Positions 36,708 to 43,259 of a stretch of DNA of 64,000 bases are shown piece by piece. The notes below the pieces were generated by a model that was not told the origin of the DNA, searched no databases, and saw only the letters and a list, made by a program, of their open reading frames with translations. A program made the position numbers and the translations under genes. The stretch's first letter is position 1. Every line of letters starts with the position of its first letter. The stretch is from Micromonospora pattaloongensis (GTDB lineage Bacteria > Actinomycetota > Actinomycetes > Mycobacteriales > Micromonosporaceae): NCBI RefSeq assembly GCF_900107255.1, contig NZ_FNPH01000012.1, forward strand, positions 1-64,000, given 5' to 3'.

Positions 36708-38409
36708 CCTCGTCCGCAAGATGGCCGCCCGGTGCCTCACCGCCGGGCTGGCCGTCCTCGCCTTCCTCGCGCTCGGCCTCACCTCCGCCACCTGGTGGGG
36801 GCTCGCGCTGACGACCGGCGCGGTGGCGTCGGCCTGGGTGGAGCGACGGATCCGCCCGAAAACCGACCTCGTCGCCGAATCGATCCTGCTCGCAGCCGGC
36901 ATCCTGGTCGCGTACGCGCGACAGATCCCCGGCGGCTTCCACTGGACGCTGGCGCTCACCGCGGCCGCGCTGCTCGGATTGATCCTGCTCGAACGGCCGC
37001 TGCGCGAGGCCGGGGCGCTGGAGATCCGGTCGGCCAACCTCGACGTGCGCGGGCCGCGGCTGCCCGGTCCCGACGGCCTCGGCACGGTCATCCTCGTCCT
37101 GCTCGTCGCGCTCGCCGCGGGCGCCGCGGTCGAGCTGCCCGCCTGGTCGGCCATGCTCGCCACGCTGCTGGTCGGGGCGGGGGGCGCCGGCATCGTCGTC
37201 CCGATGGCGCGACGCCGGCTCAAGCCCTCGGCCGCGCACGGCCGGGTCGGGCAGGCGCTGCGGCGGCACCGCCCCGAGTTCCTGCTCCACTTCTCGGCGC
37301 CGCCCGGCTCCGAATACCAGGTCACGATGTGGCTGCCCTACCTGGAGCGGATCGGCCGACCGTTCGTCGTCGTGCTCCGGGAGCCGGAGTTCCTGGCGCC
37401 GATCGCGGCGGCGACCCGCGCGCCGGTGGTGTTCTGCCCCACGCTCCCGGCGCTCGACGAGATCATGGTGCCCAGCCTCAAGGTCGCGTTCTACGTCAAC
37501 CACGGCGCCAAGAACAGCCACTGCATCCGCTTCCCGCAGCTGACGCACATCCAGATCCACCACGGCGACAGCGACAAGGCGCCGAGCGCCAACCCGGTCA
37601 CCGCGATCTTCGACAAGAACTTCGTCGCCGGCCAGGCGGCGATCGACCGGTACGCGCGGGCCGGGGTGCGGATCCCGCCGGAGAAGTTCGTGATCGTCGG
37701 GCGTCCGCAGGTCGAGTCGATCGAGGTGACGACGCGGCACGTGCGCGACGCGGCGCCGAAGGTGGTGCTCTACACGCCGACCTGGACCGGGCACTACGCC
37801 GACGCCAACTACTGCTCCCTGCCGGTCGGCGAGACCCTGCTCCAGCGCCTGCTGGCCCGGGGCGTGACGGTGCTGTTGCGCGCCCACCCCTACACGGGAC
37901 AGAACCCGCAGTCCGCCCGACAGCTGGCGCGACTGGAGGAGCTGCTGGCCGCGGACCGCGCCCGCACCGGCCGGCAGCACATGTGGGGCGCGCAGACCGC
38001 CGGCAAGATGACGCTGGTCGAGTGCGTCAACCGCTCCGACGCCCTGGTCTCCGACGTGTCCGGGGTGATCTCCGACTACCTGTACTCCGGCAAGCCGTAC
38101 GCCGTCACGGACATGGTCGACGACGGCGACCGCTTCGCGGAGCGGTTCCCGCTGGCCCGCGGCGGGTACGTGCTGCGGCCGGACATGTCGAACATCGACT
38201 CGGCGCTGGACCGGCTGCTCGACGAGGACCCCCTGGAGGACGTACGGCGGCGGCTGCGCAGCCACTACCTCGGCGACTTCCCCGCGGAGTCGTACGCCGA
38301 CGGCTTCCTCGACGCCGCCCGCGCCTTCCTGGGACCGCAGACCGAGGCGCCTCCGGAGCAGCGCTCGGCCGCCCCGGCCGAGCCGCGCCTGAGCCCCGCG
38401 AACGGCTGA
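36697..38409 (+). CDS. membrane-anchored TagF/TarL-like polyol-phosphate transferase
   Basis: 570 residues. The N-terminal about 190 residues hold four or five hydrophobic helices (LAVLAFLALGLTSATWWGLA, SILLAAGILVAYA, LALTAAALLGLILLE, VILVLLVALAAGAAVE, MLATLLVGAGGAGIVV), unusual for this family. The catalytic GT-B part includes TMWLPYLERIGRPFVVVLRE, QIHHGDSDKAPSANP, VLYTPTWTGHYADANYCSL, LLRAHPYTGQN and DVSGVISDYLYSGKPYAVTD, the CDP-glycerol glycerophosphotransferase signatures. It polymerises polyol phosphate from a CDP-polyol, here most likely CDP-ribitol. ATG 36697 overlaps the previous gene. Confidence 0.85.
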   Translation: MRGDLVRKMAARCLTAGLAVLAFLALGLTSATWWGLALTTGAVASAWVERRIRPKTDLVAESILLAAGILVAYARQIPGGFHWTLALTAAALLGLILLERPLREAGALEIRSANLDVRGPRLPGPDGLGTVILVLLVALAAGAAVELPAWSAMLATLLVGAGGAGIVVPMARRRLKPSAAHGRVGQALRRHRPEFLLHFSAPPGSEYQVTMWLPYLERIGRPFVVVLREPEFLAPIAAATRAPVVFCPTLPALDEIMVPSLKVAFYVNHGAKNSHCIRFPQLTHIQIHHGDSDKAPSANPVTAIFDKNFVAGQAAIDRYARAGVRIPPEKFVIVGRPQVESIEVTTRHVRDAAPKVVLYTPTWTGHYADANYCSLPVGETLLQRLLARGVTVLLRAHPYTGQNPQSARQLARLEELLAADRARTGRQHMWGAQTAGKMTLVECVNRSDALVSDVSGVISDYLYSGKPYAVTDMVDDGDRFAERFPLARGGYVLRPDMSNIDSALDRLLDEDPLEDVRRRLRSHYLGDFPAESYADGFLDAARAFLGPQTEAPPEQRSAAPAEPRLSPANG

Positions 38410-38440
38410 AGGCCCCCTGCCGCGCGTCGACGACGTCCGC

Positions 38441-38465
38441 GTTTGATCCGCTCTGCGCCGGGTAG
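38441..38465 (+). promoter_or_regulatory. stress-sigma-type promoter (GTTT-N15-GGGTAG)
   Basis: GTTT at 38441-38444 and GGGTAG at 38460-38465, matching the actinobacterial SigB/SigF-type consensus. The expected start lies about 35 nt before the small gene at 38509. Confidence 0.65.
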
Positions 38466-38508
38466 CCCCCGACGTCTGATCGGAACCGACACCAGGACGG
38501 AGGCGATC

Positions 38509-38691
38509 GTGGAACGCGAGAACGAGCCGAGGGGCCGGGTTCCGGAGCGGGGTGCGCAGGAGGACGCGAGCGGCGTCCCGCTCACCGAAACCGAGATCCG
38601 CGCGAACACGCGCCCGCCGAGCAAACCCGAGAAGGCCGGGGAGATGCCGGACAAGGCGAACGAGGCCGGCCGGGGAACGACGCGCGGTTAG
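38509..38691 (+). CDS. 60-aa disordered hydrophilic protein
   Basis: GTG 38509 with GGAGG 6 nt upstream. The product (VERENEPRGRVPERGAQEDA...) is rich in Glu, Arg, Pro and Gly, with no hydrophobic core, cysteine or recognisable motif, so it is predicted to be disordered. A GTTT-N15-GGGTAG promoter precedes it, matching those of the next two minus-strand genes, so it probably belongs to a general-stress regulon. Function unknown. The nine nt after its stop lead straight into the stop of the convergent membrane-protein gene. Confidence 0.6.
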   Translation: MERENEPRGRVPERGAQEDASGVPLTETEIRANTRPPSKPEKAGEMPDKANEAGRGTTRG

Positions 38692-38700
38692 CGGCGGGCG

Positions 38701-39180
38701 CTACCGCCAGCGGCCGCGACGTCGGGGGGCGCAGGCCGCGGCGGCCAGGACGACGGCGGCCAGGTCTTCGACCAGCGCGGCAGCGGCCGCCGTCGTCCGC
38801 CCGCGCTGCTGCGCGTACGCCCGCCAGCGCGCGCCCACGACGCTCATCCCGACCACGCCGGCGACCGCGAGCAGGACGGCGACGGCGGGCCGGCCACCGT
38901 CGCGGCGGGCGAGCGCCGCGGCGGACACCGCACCGACGGTGATCCGCTCCGCGAGCACCGGCGGCGACAGCCGGCTCGGGATCCGCGGGCTCTTGTCCGC
39001 GAGCATCTCCCCCAGCGCGGCGGTCGCGGTGACTCCCCGCCCCCACCGGTTGCCCAACCGGCCCACCCAGCCTGGCGCCCTGTCCGGCCGGGTGGTCAGC
39101 GCAACCCCCGCCAGCCCCGTCATGCTGCGGGCACCGGTCGCGCCACCGAGCACCGCGGCCCGCATCGCCGTCGCGTCCAT
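38701..39180 (-). CDS. small membrane protein, possibly DUF4126-like
   Basis: 159 residues. It begins MDATAMRAAVLGGATGARSM, then TGLAGVALTTRPD. Three hydrophobic stretches are visible: about residues 5-28, 100-120 (AVAVLLAVAGVVGMSVVGA), and 137-150. The GxxTGxRSxTGLAxxAL start resembles the DUF4126 family of actinobacterial membrane proteins; that assignment is tentative. ATG 39180 has AGGAGGAG upstream and a GTTT-N15-GGGTAG promoter (39235-39259). It converges on the 60-aa gene. Confidence 0.6.
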   Translation of the reverse strand: MDATAMRAAVLGGATGARSMTGLAGVALTTRPDRAPGWVGRLGNRWGRGVTATAALGEMLADKSPRIPSRLSPPVLAERITVGAVSAAALARRDGGRPAVAVLLAVAGVVGMSVVGARWRAYAQQRGRTTAAAAALVEDLAAVVLAAAACAPRRRGRWR

Positions 39181-39234
39181 GACTCCTCCTGAGTGCGTAG
39201 CCGGTGGTAGTACCGGGCTGTCCCGACGCCCGAG

Positions 39235-39259
39235 CTACCCCCGCCGAGCAGCGCCAAAC
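39235..39259 (-). promoter_or_regulatory. stress-sigma-type promoter (GTTT-N15-GGGTAG)
   Basis: On the minus strand, GTTT at 39259-39256 and GGGTAG at 39240-39235, about 50 nt upstream of the membrane-protein start. Confidence 0.65.
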
Positions 39260-39333
39260 GCCACCGCGGCGTCGCCGCCGACGACTGGGAGGCCGTCGCC
39301 CCGCGGAAGGCCGCGGGGAAGATCGTTCGCACA

Positions 39334-39377
39334 ACTGTGACGGTGGGACCGGACGTATCCGGTCCCACCGTCACAGT
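39334..39377 (-). terminator. 20-bp perfect hairpin after hemerythrin
   Basis: The stem begins ACTGTGACGGTGGGACCGGA, with loop CGTA, 19 nt beyond the hemerythrin stop. No T-tract. Confidence 0.75.
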
Positions 39378-39396
39378 GTGCGTCGCGGCGCAGCTG

Positions 39397-39897
39397 TCAG
39401 GCGACGATGGCCTCAAGGGTCTTCTTGAGCGCCCTGGGGTCGCTCGGCTTGCGGGGCGCATTCTCACGCAGCTCGATCATGCGCGCGCCGATCTCCTGCA
39501 GCTGCTTGCGGCCGAGCCCGTCGCGCACCTTCGGGAACCAGTCCTGTTCCTCCTCGTCCATGTGGTGCGTGACGTTCTCCATCAGCACCATCATCTTCGC
39601 GTCGAAGCGCTCGTCCTCGGGGCTCATCGCGGCCAGCTCCGCGCAGAGCACGTCCGCGACGTGATGCTCCTCGTACGACTCCAGGACGTCGTCCTCGAGA
39701 TCCGGCAGCAGCTTGCGGGTCTCGGGGTACATCCCCTCGTTCTCGATGTAGGTGTGCACGGTCAGGGCCTCCAGGATCTGCTCCGCGAGCTGGGCCTTGA
39801 CCTCCGTGGCGTCATCGTCGGCGTTCTGGAACTCCCGGAACAGCCGACGCATCTCCTTGTGGTCTTCCTTCAGCAGGACAATCGCGTCCGTCGACAC
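39397..39897 (-). CDS. hemerythrin HHE-domain protein
   Basis: A 166-residue four-helix bundle with the metal ligands in place: LLKEDHKEMRRLFREF (H13), LTVHTYIENEGMYPE (HxxxE), SYEEHHVADVLC, and NVTHHMDEEEQDWFPKV (HxxxE). Such proteins bind a di-iron centre and handle O2, NO or peroxide. GTG 39897 has GAGGGGG about 8 nt upstream. A near-perfect GTTT-N16-GGGTAT promoter lies at 39929-39954, indicating general-stress control. A terminator follows. Confidence 0.92.
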   Translation of the reverse strand: MSTDAIVLLKEDHKEMRRLFREFQNADDDATEVKAQLAEQILEALTVHTYIENEGMYPETRKLLPDLEDDVLESYEEHHVADVLCAELAAMSPEDERFDAKMMVLMENVTHHMDEEEQDWFPKVRDGLGRKQLQEIGARMIELRENAPRKPSDPRALKKTLEAIVA

Positions 39898-39928
39898 CGT
39901 TTACCCCCTCGGTAGGCGTGGCCAGGCG

Positions 39929-39954
39929 ATACCCGAGGGCTGAAATCCACAAAC
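39929..39954 (-). promoter_or_regulatory. stress-sigma-type promoter (GTTT-N16-GGGTAT)
   Basis: On the minus strand, GTTT at 39954-39951 and GGGTAT at 39934-39929, about 25 nt of leader before the hemerythrin GTG. The best of the three sites. Confidence 0.75.
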
Positions 39955-40003
39955 GTTGCTGCGGGGTGTCGCCGTCGCACCCGCCGGCGGCGTGCGTACC
40001 GCC

Positions 40004-40102
40004 TCACAGCGCGCGCAGCAGCAGGAGCAGAAGGACGGTCCCGATCAGCGACACCACGAGGGAGCCGAAGCATCCGAGACGGTTGGAGAAGAAGGCGAAC
40101 AT
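40004..40102 (-). CDS. 32-aa single-helix membrane miniprotein
   Basis: ATG 40102 is preceded by CGGAGG with a 4-nt gap (CGGAGGACCGATG). The product starts MFAFFSNRLGCFGSLVVSLI, then GTVLLLLLLRAL: one transmembrane helix with a short N-terminus. An upstream frame extension to 40210 is charged and unlike protein, so the short form is preferred. A GGGTAT at 40143-40148 upstream lacks a matching GTTT. Function unknown; many bacterial miniproteins of this type modulate a larger membrane partner. Confidence 0.55.
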   Translation of the reverse strand: MFAFFSNRLGCFGSLVVSLIGTVLLLLLLRAL

Positions 40103-40233
40103 CGGTCCTCCGTGCGCTTCCGGCTGAATGGTCGCCGTTCTCATACCCGCGTCGCACGGCTTTCTCCCCGATTCTCCGCACGATCGTGCGTCCGTCGCCG
40201 ATCTGACCACGGACGCCCGGCGACGGGCCGGCG

Positions 40234-41055
40234 GTGACGGAGCGGAGATGGGCGGGGGGAGCCGTGGCGTTTGCCCGACGGCAGATGCTGACGCGTGTCG
40301 GCTCGGCGCTGCTCGGCGCCGGCGCGGCCGGCGGCGTGAAGATGGCGCACGATGCCCTCACCGGCGATGACCCGCTCCCCTTCTACGGCGGATACGCCTC
40401 CCCCATCCACCGCGACCGCAGCACCCCGCCGAGGTCCGCGCAGGTCGACGTGGTGTGGAGCGTCCAGACCACCAGGAATCTGATCGCGCTGACCTTCGAC
40501 GACGGGCCGAAGCCGAACTGGACGCCCGAGGTGCTGTCGATCCTCGACGACACCCGGACCCCGGCGACCTTTTTCATGGTGGGCGCGCACGCGCGGCAGC
40601 ACGGTGGACTCGTCGCGGGGCGGCTGGCACGGCACGAGATCGGCAACCACACGTGGCGGCACCGGGACCTCGCCCGGTCCAGCTACGAGGAGGCGTACGA
40701 GGCGCTGGCGCGCGCCCACGACGAGCTGACGAAGCTGTCGGGGCGGGAGCCGACGCTGCTGCGCCCGCCGTACGGGCACCTCGCCGGCAGCGCCCTGCTG
40801 GCCGCGAACGAATTCGGCTACCGCGTCGTGCTCTGGAACCGGCAGATGCTGGAGTCGCGTTACACGTCGGACCCGCCCGGCCTGGTCGACTACGTCGTCG
40901 GCTCCTGCACCCCGGGGACGATCCTGCTCGCACACGACACCGGCCCGGCCGATCGGCTGGTCGCGATCCGGGGGCTGGCGGCCATGATCCGAGGGCTGCG
41001 GGCCCGCGGATTCGAGTTCGTCACGGTGTCCGAACTTCTCGCAGAGCGGGGCTAA
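40234..41055 (+). CDS. exported polysaccharide deacetylase (NodB domain)
   Basis: About 273 residues from GTG 40234; GTG 40264 is an alternative. ARRQMLTRVGSALLGAGAAG resembles a Tat signal (RRQML). The NodB catalytic domain starts about residue 80: LIALTFDDGPKPNWTPEVL gives the base and metal Asp, IGNHTWRH gives the metal histidines, LLRPPYGHLAG is motif 3, and ILLAHDTG is motif 5. These enzymes remove N-acetyl groups from peptidoglycan, chitin or surface glycans. Here the wall or the nearby glycopolymer is a likely target. Confidence 0.88.
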   Translation: MTERRWAGGAVAFARRQMLTRVGSALLGAGAAGGVKMAHDALTGDDPLPFYGGYASPIHRDRSTPPRSAQVDVVWSVQTTRNLIALTFDDGPKPNWTPEVLSILDDTRTPATFFMVGAHARQHGGLVAGRLARHEIGNHTWRHRDLARSSYEEAYEALARAHDELTKLSGREPTLLRPPYGHLAGSALLAANEFGYRVVLWNRQMLESRYTSDPPGLVDYVVGSCTPGTILLAHDTGPADRLVAIRGLAAMIRGLRARGFEFVTVSELLAERG

Positions 41056-41152
41056 CAACGGGTCCGGCTCGTCTGTGCACTATAGAGCGGCGGTTGCGGT
41101 TTTCCTTACCACCACTGCGATCCGGAGCGTGGCGCGTCACTAGGATCTGGCC

Positions 41153-42427
41153 GTGATGATCATACGACGGCCGTCCGCCGTCCTATTAGGACTGGCGGTC
41201 GCCCTCTTCCCGCTCGGCGTGGCCCCGGTGGCCGCCGACGAGACCGCCCCGACCGAACCCCCCAAGGTCGAGCTCGTGCTCGACGTCAGCGGCTCGATGC
41301 GGGCCGCCGACATCGAGGGACGCACGCGCATCTCCGTCGCGCAGCAGGCGTTCAACGACGTCGTGGACGCGCTGCCGGCCGAAACGCAGCTCGGCATCCG
41401 GGTGCTCGGCGCAACCTACCCGGGCGACGACAAGGCGGTGGGCTGCAAGGACACCCAGCAGATCGTGCCGGTCGGCCCGGTCGACAAGGAGCAGGCCAAG
41501 GGCGCCATCGCGACGCTGCGACCCACCGGCTTCACCCCGGTCGGGCTCGCGCTGCGCGCCGCCGCGGCCGACCTCGGCACCGGCCGGACCACCCGGCGGA
41601 TCGTCCTGATCACCGACGGCGAGGACACCTGCGCGCCACCCGACCCCTGCGAGGTCGCGCGCGAACTGGCCGCCCAGGGGACGCACCTGGTCGTCGACAC
41701 GCTCGGCCTGACGCGGGACGAGAAGGTGCGCCGCCAGCTCCTCTGCATCTCCGCCGCCACCGGCGGCACCTACACGGCGGCGCAGAGCGCCGCCGAGCTC
41801 AGCGGTCGGCTGCGACAGCTGGTCGACCGGGCGAAGGACACGTACGCGCAGACGCCCGCGCTGGTCACCGGCAGCGACCAGTGCGCGAAGGCGCCGCTGC
41901 TCTCGCCGGGGGTGTACACCGACCGCGAGCGCTTCTCCGAGCACCGGTGGTACCGGGTGCCGGTCGGCGCCGGCCGGGAGCTGCGGGCGTCGGTCAGCAT
42001 CGCGCTCGACCGTCCCGTCAACCGCGACTACGGGGTCCTGCTCCGCGCCACCGCCGCCGACGGCCGGGAACTCGTCCGCGGCACCGACGCCGGCAGCGGC
42101 CGTACCGACGTCCTCTCCACCGGGCTGCGCTGGTCGCCGCCGTCCGAACCCGATCCGTCGCCGAGCGACACCGCGGCGACGGTCGGGGACACCGCGGTCT
42201 GCCTCGTGGTCAGCAACTCGTTCTCCGCGCGAGCCGGCGCGGCGCAGTCCCCGGGTCTGCCCGTGGAGCTGACGATCGACGTCGTCGCCGCCTCGCCCGC
42301 CCCGGACGGTCCCGGGCTCGGCCGGGGCTGGCTGCTGTTGACCGTACTCACCGTCGCGGGCCTGATCACCGGGGTGCTCGCCGGCTGGCTGACCCGGTGG
42401 TGGGTCGCGACCTGGAGGACGAACTGA
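41153..42427 (+). CDS. VWA-domain membrane protein
   Basis: 424 residues. Signal peptide to about residue 28 (ending APVAADE). The von Willebrand A domain spans about 38-215, with the metal site D44-V-S46-G-S48 in LVLDVSGSMRAADIEG, TGFTPVG (threonine of the site) and LITDGEDTC. A beta-rich region follows (about 230-380), and one C-terminal helix (LLLTVLTVAGLITGVLAGWL) before a short basic tail. The product is therefore held outside the membrane. GTG 41153 sits 6 nt after TAGGAT, so the transcript may be leaderless. The next gene is coupled by TGATG. Confidence 0.82.
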   Translation: MMIIRRPSAVLLGLAVALFPLGVAPVAADETAPTEPPKVELVLDVSGSMRAADIEGRTRISVAQQAFNDVVDALPAETQLGIRVLGATYPGDDKAVGCKDTQQIVPVGPVDKEQAKGAIATLRPTGFTPVGLALRAAAADLGTGRTTRRIVLITDGEDTCAPPDPCEVARELAAQGTHLVVDTLGLTRDEKVRRQLLCISAATGGTYTAAQSAAELSGRLRQLVDRAKDTYAQTPALVTGSDQCAKAPLLSPGVYTDRERFSEHRWYRVPVGAGRELRASVSIALDRPVNRDYGVLLRATAADGRELVRGTDAGSGRTDVLSTGLRWSPPSEPDPSPSDTAATVGDTAVCLVVSNSFSARAGAAQSPGLPVELTIDVVAASPAPDGPGLGRGWLLLTVLTVAGLITGVLAGWLTRWWVATWRTN

Positions 42428-43209
42428 TGCTGACACCCCGCCGCGCGGCCCCGCTCCTGCTCGCCGGTGTCGCCGTCGCGCTCGCGGCGTCGACGCCCGC
42501 CGCCGCCGATCCGGCCCCGGCCACGCCGTCGCCCGGCGCCGCCACGGTGACCAAGGCCGGCACGTCCTTCCTGACCGCCACCGGCGTCGCCGCCGGTCAG
42601 CCGGTGCGGGTCGCGGCGTCGACCGGCGAATACCTCTACTGGTCGTTCGTGGCCTCGGCCGGCGAGACCAACCAGGTTGCCGTCACCGTGACGCTGCCCG
42701 AGCGGCACGCGCCGGCGACCTGGACGGTCGACGTCTTCGACGGGCTGCGGCGCCGGCAGGCCTGCACGGCGGGGGCGCAGAGCCCGGCCGTCGGCACCGG
42801 CGACGCCACGGTCACGCTCGGCTGCACGCTGCGCCAGGTCCGTTCCTGGGCCGAACCGTGGTCCGGCGATCCGCTGCCCGGGACGTACTACGTGCGGCTG
42901 GCCGTCGTCGACCTGCCGGAGCAGGACCTCGGTCTGCCCGTCCAGGTGGACATGCTGATCTCGGCGACGTCGGACGGCGACGGGGGTCCCGAGGCGGGCA
43001 CCCTGGAGACGCCGCTCGTGCCGCCGGTCAGGGCCGGCGCGGTGCTGACGGCCCAGAGCGCGGACGCGGCGGCGACCGCGGACACCGACGGGACGTGGCT
43101 CCCCGACTTCTCCGCGCGCTGGATCTGGACGACGGCCGGCGGGGTACTCGCGGCGGTCGCCGGGGTCGTCGGCTTCGGGCTGACCCGACGCCCACGCCGC
43201 AGGCCGTAG
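42427..43209 (+). CDS. secreted membrane-anchored protein, partner of the VWA protein
   Basis: 260 residues. ATG overlaps the previous stop by one base, with GGAGG 8 nt upstream. Signal peptide about 1-27 (LLLAGVAVALAASTPAAA). A beta-sandwich-like body has two cysteine pairs (QACTAG, LGCTLR), and a C-terminal helix (IWTTAGGVLAAVAGVVGFGL) is followed by TRRPRRRP. No catalytic motif seen. The body resembles the C-terminal half of the VWA protein in tone (WTVDVFDGLRR, YYVRLAVVDLP), so the two may form a surface complex. Function unknown. Confidence 0.6.
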   Translation: MLTPRRAAPLLLAGVAVALAASTPAAADPAPATPSPGAATVTKAGTSFLTATGVAAGQPVRVAASTGEYLYWSFVASAGETNQVAVTVTLPERHAPATWTVDVFDGLRRRQACTAGAQSPAVGTGDATVTLGCTLRQVRSWAEPWSGDPLPGTYYVRLAVVDLPEQDLGLPVQVDMLISATSDGDGGPEAGTLETPLVPPVRAGAVLTAQSADAAATADTDGTWLPDFSARWIWTTAGGVLAAVAGVVGFGLTRRPRRRP

Positions 43210-43259
43210 TAGTCGGGATCGCGATGGCGTCGGCGCTTCGCGCCGGCGCCATCGGCCGA

